From JBGTBQ01 sp041749275 (GTDB taxonomy: Bacteria; Acidobacteriota; Blastocatellia; Pyrinomonadales; Pyrinomonadaceae): a stretch of DNA of 19,908 nucleotides. Positions 8,100-15,515 of this stretch are shown piece after piece. The notes under the pieces were generated by a model. That model did not search any database. It was not told the DNA's origin and was given only the letters and a program-made list of their open reading frames with translations. The stretch lies in assembly GCA_041749275.1 (NCBI GenBank), contig JBGTBQ010000157.1:1-19908 (forward strand), written 5' to 3'. Position 1 is the stretch's first letter; each line of letters starts with the position of its first letter. Position numbers and translations under genes: made by a program.

Positions 8100-8120
8100 C
8101 GGTTTTTCGTTGATCAGCTT

Positions 8121-9161
8121 CTAATTGCCATATGGCAAATCAAGCGTAATCAACACTCCGTCGCTCCGCTTTCGTTCGACCAGATAGAGCTTCTGCGGAG
8201 CGAGGTCTGCCGTGGTCAGGTCCCTGCTGACTCCGTTGCCGCGCTGCATGGCGGACCACTCATTGAGCGACATGGTCTCCTTGCCGCCGCCTTCTAGGTC
8301 GAAAAGCTCTAGTCGGCCCGACCATTGCGACTCCCAGAGCCGGACATCGGCATCACCGATAAAGCGCGGCCTGTCTTGAACGAAGATACCGTCGAGGGGT
8401 CTCCGCGCGACGATGATTTTCAGCCTCTCCGCCACGAGGTCTTTGCCTTGTTCGTTCCGCATCTTCAGGACTTTGATCCCCTCTCCCGCGACCTGTGTCG
8501 GGATTAGCAGAGGACGCCCCGGAGCGACGGCGTTACCACCCTCATACAAAGGGTACAGCAGTTTGGGCGCGCCGGTCTTGTCGTTCTTGTACACCTCCTG
8601 ATGAATCACGTAGATAAAACCAGCAATGGGCGACTCAATCGCCAGCTGTATTCCATCCCCACCCTGAAAGCCGGCGTCGGTGGTGACGCGAACGGCTTCG
8701 TACATAAAGGTGTGGCCTTGGGCGTCGTTTAGCTCCAAGCAACGCTGTTTTTTTCCGCCTCTGCACTTCCTTAGACGCCACATTGTTACCCCGACCTGCT
8801 CTGACGAAGCCAGAGCTACGTCCTGCCAGACCAGAGCAGGCTTGACTGGAGAAGCCGGCTTACGCCTTTTCACGGATGCGCTCGCGCCGCCGCTCGTGGC
8901 CGGCTTTCGGTACTTGAGTGCGATGGCCGAACTGCTCGCGACCTCCACCCTTTGGTACTTCCTGCGCTTCGGCTGCTGTCTCGATGGCTTTCTCTTCTCC
9001 TTCCAGATCGAATCTCCGAAGTCACGAGATTTGGGAAGTTGCCACTGTTCGTCGCTCGGCTCCTGCGCCCCGTTTACAACTCCAAACCGATTGGAACCGG
9101 CGCCGAGACAACTCAAAAACAGGCAAGCCAAAAGAAAGGATACAGTCAACTTTCTCATCAT
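8121..9161 (-). CDS. DUF4384-like exported or lipoprotein of unknown function
   Basis: 346 residues. Two adjacent ATGs (9161, 9158) follow AAGGAG at 9172-9167, so the start is well supported. The N-terminus is a signal sequence with a lipoprotein-like 'FLLAC' (Cys13) and a second Cys18. A basic, low-complexity stretch follows (about 40-110; 'RKPSRQQPKRRKYQR', repeated RRKPAS motifs). The C-terminal half (about 150-345) has 'SPIAGFIYVIHQE', 'LLYPLYEGGN' and 'APGRPLLIP', typical of DUF4384 beta-sandwich domains, which often accompany caspases and kinases. The kinase encoded just upstream ends in a similar domain, suggesting the two outer parts could interact or bind the same thing. The gene starts 52 bases after the kinase stop, within the same minus-strand run. 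Confidence 0.75.
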   Translation of the reverse strand: MMRKLTVSFLLACLFLSCLGAGSNRFGVVNGAQEPSDEQWQLPKSRDFGDSIWKEKRKPSRQQPKRRKYQRVEVASSSAIALKYRKPATSGGASASVKRRKPASPVKPALVWQDVALASSEQVGVTMWRLRKCRGGKKQRCLELNDAQGHTFMYEAVRVTTDAGFQGGDGIQLAIESPIAGFIYVIHQEVYKNDKTGAPKLLYPLYEGGNAVAPGRPLLIPTQVAGEGIKVLKMRNEQGKDLVAERLKIIVARRPLDGIFVQDRPRFIGDADVRLWESQWSGRLELFDLEGGGKETMSLNEWSAMQRGNGVSRDLTTADLAPQKLYLVERKRSDGVLITLDLPYGN

Positions 9162-9212
9162 TCATTCTCCTTCCGGGCGAAGATGCCCACACAAACAAAC
9201 GCGACAAATTAT

Positions 9213-11003
9213 TCAGATGTGGCGCAACAAAAGTTTTCTAGCAAGCACACTGCCTTCGCCGCGCATGACGGCGTGCCTCTGCTCGTTATATTTCACATCG
9301 GTCTGCTTGAGGTTCAACAGAAACGCGCGCAAGGCTTCCGCGTCGCTCTGACTGTTGATCTTTCCTTCGTGCTTTTTGACGGCGTATCCGGTCAGCCTTT
9401 CAAGTTCGGGGATTCTGTTAATTGACCATATGACCCACAAATGCTCTGTGCCGGCGACATTATGAATTTCGCCGTCAAATGCCTCCACTGTTTGACTGGG
9501 CGCAACCTCGGAGGTGCCATTGTTTCTTCTCTCTTCCCTCAACGGTTGGTTTGGGATAGGGAAAAGAAGCTGCAAAGACCTCCCTTGCGCTGACGGCCCG
9601 TCATTGATCAGGTACAAATAGCCGCGCTCCTTACCGTTGAAAAAGACCTTGAAATTCCAGCCGTTGATTAAGCCATCCTCCGCGGTGATGATCTTTGGTT
9701 CGCCCACCAGCCGTTCATTCCGCATTTCCTGCGTGACAAACCAGTAAGTAACCTCTCGCTCCGGCATTCGAGGGGCCTCCGGCTCCGGCGTCCGGCTGAT
9801 CGGGGTTCGGGTGACCGGCTTCTCCTCGTCCGCCTTTAACGCGCCCGCAGGCAACCACACAAAGGCGCCAACGCCCAGAAGCATCAATAACAACACCGCG
9901 GTTACGGTCGCGTACTTCATTCTGGAAGGCGGGCGGGCGGTCAAAGCCTTTGACAGCTCCTCGCCGAACTCTTCCGCCTTCTGGCAACGCTGCTCAGGGC
10001 AGAAGGCCATCGCCTTAAGGACGGCGCGGCGCGCGGCGGCGGGGATTTCTCGACGGCGGTTCAGAGCCTCTGCATACCTGTTTTCTCTCTGCATCGCTGC
10101 CACGTTCGCGGGGCTGGTGGCGTCGCGGAACGGATTTTGACCCACCAGCATTTCGTAACCCATGACGCCCAAAGAGTAGATATCCGTCCTCGGCGAGATG
10201 ATCTCTTTCAGAGACTTCGCCTGACAGCCGAAAGCGACCATTCCCTCGCCGTGGAACTGTTCGGGAGCCATGTAGAACGGCGTCCCGACTGCCACGTGCT
10301 TGCTGGTGGACTTACTCATCAATGGGTTTTGCAAGCGGGCGACGCCCAGATCGAAAAGCTTTACCTCCCAACTCCCCTTACGAAGCTCGACCATGATGTT
10401 GGAGGGTTTCAGGTCGCGGTGGATGATCCCTTGGTCATCGCTTTCCGTCTTGGTCTCGTGAAGTTCCGTCGTGGCTTCGGCAATCTTTCGCATGAGTTGC
10501 GCGATCTCTTCCTGCCGCAAACGGCCACGCTCTTTAAGCAGGTCGGCGAGGGTTTGCCCAGTCAGGTACTCCATCACGATGAATGGGCGTCCGTCGTCTG
10601 TCTCTCCCGTGTTAAATATCTTCACCACGTGGTTGCTCTTAATGCGTCCGAGCGCTTCGACCTCTTTGTTGAATCCTTGCTCGAATATCTTAATTGCGAC
10701 CTCACGAGGAATGCCTTTCTCTTGTGCGAGATAGACCTGTCCCATGCCTCCTTCGCCCAGCTTGCGCTTGATGACATACTGGCCGCCCAAGACTTTCCCG
10801 AGGGTCTCGTCCTCGGCACCGACGCGGAACGCAACCGAATCTGCGAGGCGCGACGAATTCTCATCAGCCGCCAACAGTTCCTCGATCTCGCGTCTCATAT
10901 CTTCGTCGTCACCGCATTCGCGCGCCAAAAACACGCTGCGCTCGACGGGGCCAAGTCCCGCGGCCTGCTCCAGCAATTCTTTGATTCGTTCCTTCCTACC
11001 CAT
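9213..11003 (-). CDS. Transmembrane Ser/Thr protein kinase with extracytoplasmic DUF4384-like domain
   Basis: 596 residues from ATG 11003; GAGGA at 11015-11011 sits 7 bases before it (4 before the adjacent ATG 11006). An N-terminal helical segment (about 4-50, 'RREIEELLAADE') is of the kind attached to many acidobacterial kinases. The kinase domain (about 76-350) is complete: glycine loop 'GEGGMGQVY' (83-91), Lys105 in 'VAIKIF', HRDLKPSN (195-202), 'DLG' at 218-220 in place of DFG, and 'APE' at 246-248. One membrane helix (about 364-386) follows, then a Pro-rich linker and an outer domain with 'GYLYLINDGPSAQG' and 'LQLLFPIPNQP', DUF4384-like. It should sense something outside and phosphorylate cytoplasmic partners, with the two FHA proteins and the SEDS-PBP as nearby candidates and the PP2C as antagonist. 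Confidence 0.94.
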   Translation of the reverse strand: MGRKERIKELLEQAAGLGPVERSVFLARECGDDEDMRREIEELLAADENSSRLADSVAFRVGAEDETLGKVLGGQYVIKRKLGEGGMGQVYLAQEKGIPREVAIKIFEQGFNKEVEALGRIKSNHVVKIFNTGETDDGRPFIVMEYLTGQTLADLLKERGRLRQEEIAQLMRKIAEATTELHETKTESDDQGIIHRDLKPSNIMVELRKGSWEVKLFDLGVARLQNPLMSKSTSKHVAVGTPFYMAPEQFHGEGMVAFGCQAKSLKEIISPRTDIYSLGVMGYEMLVGQNPFRDATSPANVAAMQRENRYAEALNRRREIPAAARRAVLKAMAFCPEQRCQKAEEFGEELSKALTARPPSRMKYATVTAVLLLMLLGVGAFVWLPAGALKADEEKPVTRTPISRTPEPEAPRMPEREVTYWFVTQEMRNERLVGEPKIITAEDGLINGWNFKVFFNGKERGYLYLINDGPSAQGRSLQLLFPIPNQPLREERRNNGTSEVAPSQTVEAFDGEIHNVAGTEHLWVIWSINRIPELERLTGYAVKKHEGKINSQSDAEALRAFLLNLKQTDVKYNEQRHAVMRGEGSVLARKLLLRHI

Positions 11004-11117
11004 CATTTTTTCCTCAATGAGACAAAAGAACAAAAATAGACGCACCCAAAATCAAACGCGACCTTTGTCGAACAAGATTATCAGCATTAAAGCCACGAAG
11101 TTTAGTTTTCAATCCTT

Positions 11118-11146
11118 AGTGCATGGCTCGCTTCACGCCGTGTCAA
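11118..11146 (-). promoter_or_regulatory. Possible weak promoter for the kinase gene
   Basis: On the minus strand a perfect TTGACA (11146-11141) is followed after 17 bases by TGCACT (11123-11118), a poor -10. The gap between the FHA stop and the kinase start (11004-11142) is AT-richer than its surroundings, which would suit an internal promoter. The weak -10 keeps confidence low. Confidence 0.2.
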
Positions 11147-11895
11147 CATTCGTTCAGATTAACTTTCAGGGTGAACCGCATTTGCCCCTTGCCCGAATAA
11201 ACCACGTCGCCATCTTGCAGAGTCTCACCCGCGGGTGAGACTCTGCGAACCCTGCCGTCGCGCTCGACGCGCGTCCCCTGCTTGCTTTCCGGGTCGTAGA
11301 GTCTGAAGCTCTGCGCTGATTCGTCGTATTGAAGCCAGCCGTGGCGGCGTGAAATTGACGAGTTGATCTCGTCGTCGCTGTTCTCGAAGACGATGTTGTT
11401 ACGGCGCATCAGGAATCCGTGTTTATCCACGACCTCGCCGCCGCGTCCGATGAATATCTGTCGCGCGTCCTTGTCAAGAACATAGAACTTCTTCTCGGAA
11501 CTCCCTTTGAGCACCATGAGCCTCGCTGTGACTTCGCGCCGATACCACTTCAGGCGAAAGTTTTTTTCGCCCGGCAATGTGGTGACGAATTGCACTTCGA
11601 CTTGCAGTCGCCCCGCGTCGGCAGCGCCCTCTTGGCGCAGGTGCGCGCGCACGGCCTTCTCCAACACGCGCCCTTTGACCAACTGACCGTCGAGCGTGGG
11701 CCGCGTTGTCTCGTCGGCGGCAAGCTCGACCAGAAGATAGTCGCCGGGGGGCTGTTTATTTGTGCTGTCGGTAGAGAGATGCTTCTCCGCTGCCCGGCAA
11801 ACTTCCTGCTTGACGACCAGCGGATCCGTGGCGTCGTACCCGCCCCAACCTTGCAAGATGTCCAAACCCTTTTTCAACACTATGCGATCCCCCAT
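11143..11895 (-). CDS. FHA-domain protein (phosphothreonine reader)
   Basis: 250 residues from ATG 11895, with GAGG at 11908-11905 nine bases upstream (a GTG at 11898 is also in frame). The C-terminal FHA domain (about 136-245) has 'IFIGRGG' (Arg151), 'SSISRRHGWLQ' (Ser182-His185) and 'KQGTRV', the phosphothreonine-binding signature. The N-terminal half (about 1-125) is predicted alpha/beta, with 'VEVQFVTTLPGEKNF'; it recalls the DUF3662 part of actinobacterial FhaA, tentatively. No signal or membrane segment, so cytoplasmic. It starts 31 bases after the SEDS-PBP stop, implying co-expression, and would be expected to bind phosphorylated kinase or synthase. A 30-base perfect palindrome lies inside its FHA coding part. 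Confidence 0.9.
   Translation of the reverse strand: MGDRIVLKKGLDILQGWGGYDATDPLVVKQEVCRAAEKHLSTDSTNKQPPGDYLLVELAADETTRPTLDGQLVKGRVLEKAVRAHLRQEGAADAGRLQVEVQFVTTLPGEKNFRLKWYRREVTARLMVLKGSSEKKFYVLDKDARQIFIGRGGEVVDKHGFLMRRNNIVFENSDDEINSSISRRHGWLQYDESAQSFRLYDPESKQGTRVERDGRVRRVSPAGETLQDGDVVYSGKGQMRFTLKVNLNEC
11217..11246. repeat. 30-base perfect palindrome inside the FHA gene
   Basis: Every one of the 15 base pairs around the centre 11231/11232 matches (GCAGAGTCTCACCCG followed by its exact complement). It codes part of the last FHA strands (around 'RRVSPAGETLQ') and could fold into a tight hairpin in mRNA or a cruciform in DNA. No other copy was noticed in the window. Confidence 0.85.
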
Positions 11896-11926
11896 CACAC
11901 TGAGCCTCTGACTTATCTGCTCTCGC

Positions 11927-14900
11927 TCATCTCAGCAACCCTAGCTCGCCCGCGGCTTTGACGATCTCGCCCGCTAGAGGGGCGGCCACTGAGCCGCCCG
12001 CGCCGCCTTTTTCAATGAGCACGGTGAAGGCTATCCGCCGACCTCCGTCATACGGCGCAAAGCCCGTGAACCATGCGTGCGGCCCCGGCCCGCCCGTCTC
12101 CGCCGTGCCTGTTTTGCCGGCTATCCGCGGCGTGACGTTGCGCAACCTCGTGGCAGTCCCACGCTCGACCACACCGCGCATCGCACGTGCTAAGAAAGCC
12201 GCCTGATCGGCAGTGATGACGGTTTTGGCTGCGGCGTCGCGCCTGTTCACGTCGCCCAATACCCAACGCCCCACGTGCGCTTGCCCGCCGTTAGCAACAG
12301 TCGCGGCGACTCGCGCCATGACGAACGGCGTCGTCTCGACTTCGCCCTGACCGTAAGAAGAATCGGGCAGGAATTTGTGCAGTTCAGCGAGTTCGTTCGG
12401 ACGCGCCATAAAGATGCCGTCATTATTCTGCACATCGCCGATGAAGAAGCCGGCGGTCTCGGCAAGGCCCGCGTCGCCCACCTCGTAAGTGCCGAGCTGC
12501 GCGAAATAGGCATTGCACGAAACTATCAATCCGTTCGTCATGTTCGTTGCGCCGTGGGCCGGATCGCCTTTCGCGTCGTGTATCTCTCTCTGCCTGATGC
12601 CATCCCACTTAACGATATTGCCCACCCATCCGCCGCCCAGAGAGGCGCAATCAAAGGTCTTGCTTACAAGTTGTGGGTTCTTTCTGAGGGCCGCCATGGC
12701 CGTCACCAGTTTGAAGGTCGAACCCGGCGGGTAAAGTTCCAAGCGCGCACGGTCAATAAGTTTTGGATCGTCTTTTTCGCCGTTCTCCGCCGAATCTCTA
12801 CGCGACGAAATTGGCGGCTCGCGATCATCGGGCCAAGGATAGCTCACGCTCGCGAGCACGTCGCCGCTGCCTGCGTCGAGCACGATGGCCGCGCCGTTCT
12901 CCTTGCCCGCGGCCATGACACGCTGTCTGAGCAGATCAGCCGTGCGGATTTGCAGTCGTGCGTCTATCGAAAGACGAACGTCGCGCTCGCGGTTGAGCAG
13001 CCGCGCCGCGTCCGACTGCGTCGGGCGATGGCGGTAGCGCAGCAGCGGCAACAGTTCGCTGTAATCGCGCCGCCACACCTTCTCCTCTCGCGGGGTCGCC
13101 TGCCGCGCTTTCGTGTCAAGCTCGAAGACCCTTTTCGTGACCTGCACGGATTGATCCGTGTAACCTTTCAGACGTTTCGCGTAGTCACGCTCGACGTAAT
13201 AATTTCGCCCCGTCCAGTTCAGCCGCGCTTGCACCCCGTCAATCGAATAGAGCCGCGCGTCGCCAAGGATGTGGAAGAGACGCCCGCCGAACGGGTAGTA
13301 GCGCGCGTCGTTTCTGTCGCACGCCTTGTCTATGTCTACACCGAGCGCCGCATAGTCTTGCCTGTGTCTCTCAATCTCTCCCCAGTCGCTCGTCGCGAGG
13401 GGCAGGCCGTTGCGGTCGTAGACAGCGCCTTGCGGCAGCACGGCGATCACTTCGTAAATTCGCGGGTTGTATTGGTAGCGATACTCGCCGTCGCCCTGCC
13501 GCGTCAGCACGGGCGTGATGACGGTCTCGTCGGCCTTGAGATTTTGCAGGTAAGCCGCCTTGCACACGAGCGCGAGCGCGATGAGGGCGAATACGCGCTC
13601 GATGTGCTTCAGTGGCCGTTGGAAAGGCTCCGTTAGTTCGCCGTCCAACTCGCGCCGCGAGGAGATGGCGAGGATAATGCCGAACGCGATGCAGTTGGCG
13701 ATCATCGAACTCTTGCCGTAACTCAGAAACGGCGTGACGACACCGGACAAGGGCGCTAGATTCAAAATGCCGCCCGCGATCAAGGCGAGTTGGAAGGCGG
13801 TGATGAGCGTCAGGCCCAGACAGAGGAAGAAGGCGTAACGGCTGCGCGCGCGGAGCGCGATGACGAAACAACGCGCGATCAGCAGCGTGTATAAAACGAA
13901 GATCATCAGCAGTCCGACGAAGCCGAGTTCCTCACCCAGCGAAGCCAGAACCAGATCGGTGTGCCCCGCGGGGATGTAGGACGGGTCGCCCATCCCCAGC
14001 CCCGTGCCCGTCAGCCCGCCCGTGCCTAAAGCCCAGAAGCCGTGCGCCGTCTGGTCGCCGTTCGGCAGGGCGTTCTCCCACGGGTCGAGGTTGATGAGGA
14101 TTCGCTTGTAGACCGTTTCCGGGCGCATCAATTGGTAGCCGACGAACACGCCCGCCAGCAGAATCCCCAGCCCTACAAAGACCAGCCCGTAACGCTTGCG
14201 CGCCACGGCATACATTGCGAGGAAAGTACCTGACAGAACTAAGGCGGGGCCGAGGTCTTTTTGCAGGAAGAAGAAGAAGAGCACGACGCCGACGCCCAAC
14301 GCCACAGGGAGGAAATAGACAAGCGCCGGGATTTTCACCTGTCTTAACAGAGTTGAGAGCGCCCCGCCGCCCGTCTGGTTCCGCTCGCGCAAAAACTCCC
14401 ACCTGTCGGCGAAATACTTTGCGAGAAAGAAGACGGCCAGAAGCTTAATAAACTCCACGGGCTGCAACCCGAACAGGTTGACCTTCGCGTCGCTGGTTCC
14501 CGGCCCTGTGCCGAATGCGAGCAGCAGCGCGGAGAGGGCGAGCGCGGACAAGAGCGCCAGCCAAGCCGTCCTCTTGCCTGTCAACCTGTGCCAGTCCAAT
14601 TGGCTGCAAATGACCAGCGCCGCCCCGCCCGCCAGCAACCCTTGCGCGAAACTCACAAACGACAAGGTGTCGCGCAAAGGGTCGCGCAGGCTGACCATCA
14701 GGATCAACCCCAGCCCCGACAGCAAAAAAATCAGCGGCAGTATCAGTGTGTCGCCCCGAAAACGCCGCGCGCGCCAGACAAGATGAATCGCGTAGAACAT
14801 CAACAGGCTGAGTCCGCACCAGACGACGTAAGCCTGTCGGAAAGCTTCCGGGCCGCGCACGACGAGGGCCGCCTTCATGTCGCGGACGTGCTGCGGCTTG

Positions 14901-15409
14901 AGCAGCGGCAGCGGTCTCTCTTCTTCGCCCGCCTTGAGTCTGCCCGCCGCTCGTTTTTCTTCCACAACCTTCCGCGCAGCGGCCAGTTCATCGCGCAGGC
15001 GCTTCACCGGCGGGCCGCTCTCGACTTCGCTCTGCTCGATCCGCACCTGCGTCAACGCGCCGACGTTTTCAATCTGCCGGTTCTCCCGCACCACGAACTC
15101 GTAAATCTTCTCGGCGGTGAACCTGCGGTCACTCGGATCATCGAAGGCTTCGAGCGCCGGCCACAAGTCCTTCGGCTCCTTAATCTCGTTGAGGTTGATG
15201 ATCCTCTTCTCGGTAAGTTGCGTCTCTACCTCGTCGAAAGCGACTTTCCGCGGGTTCTCTGTCTTCGCCTGATAGACGAGCCACAGCCCGCACAGCATAA
15301 CCACCGAGACCGCCAGCAACCCGAAGGACTCTGCCCCGCGCCCCGGCCCCATGTTTAAGAAGCCCAAGCCCGCCTTTCTGTCTTCCGCCCGGCTGAAGGT
15401 CCTCGTCAA
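11927..15409 (-). CDS. Fused SEDS glycosyltransferase (RodA/FtsW) and class B penicillin-binding protein
   Basis: 1160 residues from a TTG at 15409; GGAGG at 15420-15416 sits six bases upstream, while no in-frame ATG precedes residue 20. Order: one membrane helix (about 29-47), a 145-residue outer segment with a coiled-coil-like Glu/Arg-rich stretch, then the polytopic SEDS domain (about 193-585) with 'QPVEFIKLL' (316-324), 'QKDLGPALVL' (383-392) and 'HTDLVLASLGEELGF' holding the catalytic-type Asp485. A further helix (604-622) leads to the PBP: a short pedestal (625-810) and a transpeptidase domain with STFK (Ser897), SCN (964-966) and KTG (1099-1101), all intact. It should polymerise and cross-link peptidoglycan in one chain. 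RodA and PbpA are normally separate; the fusion enforces 1:1 pairing. It sits between an FHA gene and a caspase gene in the same run. Confidence 0.93.
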   Translation of the reverse strand: MTRTFSRAEDRKAGLGFLNMGPGRGAESFGLLAVSVVMLCGLWLVYQAKTENPRKVAFDEVETQLTEKRIINLNEIKEPKDLWPALEAFDDPSDRRFTAEKIYEFVVRENRQIENVGALTQVRIEQSEVESGPPVKRLRDELAAARKVVEEKRAAGRLKAGEEERPLPLLKPQHVRDMKAALVVRGPEAFRQAYVVWCGLSLLMFYAIHLVWRARRFRGDTLILPLIFLLSGLGLILMVSLRDPLRDTLSFVSFAQGLLAGGAALVICSQLDWHRLTGKRTAWLALLSALALSALLLAFGTGPGTSDAKVNLFGLQPVEFIKLLAVFFLAKYFADRWEFLRERNQTGGGALSTLLRQVKIPALVYFLPVALGVGVVLFFFFLQKDLGPALVLSGTFLAMYAVARKRYGLVFVGLGILLAGVFVGYQLMRPETVYKRILINLDPWENALPNGDQTAHGFWALGTGGLTGTGLGMGDPSYIPAGHTDLVLASLGEELGFVGLLMIFVLYTLLIARCFVIALRARSRYAFFLCLGLTLITAFQLALIAGGILNLAPLSGVVTPFLSYGKSSMIANCIAFGIILAISSRRELDGELTEPFQRPLKHIERVFALIALALVCKAAYLQNLKADETVITPVLTRQGDGEYRYQYNPRIYEVIAVLPQGAVYDRNGLPLATSDWGEIERHRQDYAALGVDIDKACDRNDARYYPFGGRLFHILGDARLYSIDGVQARLNWTGRNYYVERDYAKRLKGYTDQSVQVTKRVFELDTKARQATPREEKVWRRDYSELLPLLRYRHRPTQSDAARLLNRERDVRLSIDARLQIRTADLLRQRVMAAGKENGAAIVLDAGSGDVLASVSYPWPDDREPPISSRRDSAENGEKDDPKLIDRARLELYPPGSTFKLVTAMAALRKNPQLVSKTFDCASLGGGWVGNIVKWDGIRQREIHDAKGDPAHGATNMTNGLIVSCNAYFAQLGTYEVGDAGLAETAGFFIGDVQNNDGIFMARPNELAELHKFLPDSSYGQGEVETTPFVMARVAATVANGGQAHVGRWVLGDVNRRDAAAKTVITADQAAFLARAMRGVVERGTATRLRNVTPRIAGKTGTAETGGPGPHAWFTGFAPYDGGRRIAFTVLIEKGGAGGSVAAPLAGEIVKAAGELGLLR

Positions 15410-15415
15410 TCATCG

Positions 15416-15420
15416 CCTCC
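15416..15420 (-). promoter_or_regulatory. Ribosome binding site deciding the TTG start of the SEDS-PBP
   Basis: GGAGG on the minus strand, six bases before TTG 15409. An ATG at 15413-15411 lies only two bases after it and opens a different, unrelated frame, so the TTG is preferred. Confidence 0.6.
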
Positions 15421-15515
15421 GCGGAAATCAAGGCTAAATAAAATCAAATTCTTTTCAGTCACGATCCGTTCAGCATGCAGCAGCGTGAACGTTTAAAGCC
15501 GAGCGAAGGATTGCT

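Noticed and set aside
10137..11039. 300-codon open frame on the plus strand
   Set aside because: Mirror of the kinase catalytic domain; no recognisable motif and no ribosome site.
12275..13636. 453-codon open frame on the plus strand
   Set aside because: It runs antisense to the SEDS-PBP through its transpeptidase motifs, has Arg/His/Val-rich composition without any domain, and is explained by the codon bias of the GC-rich gene opposite.
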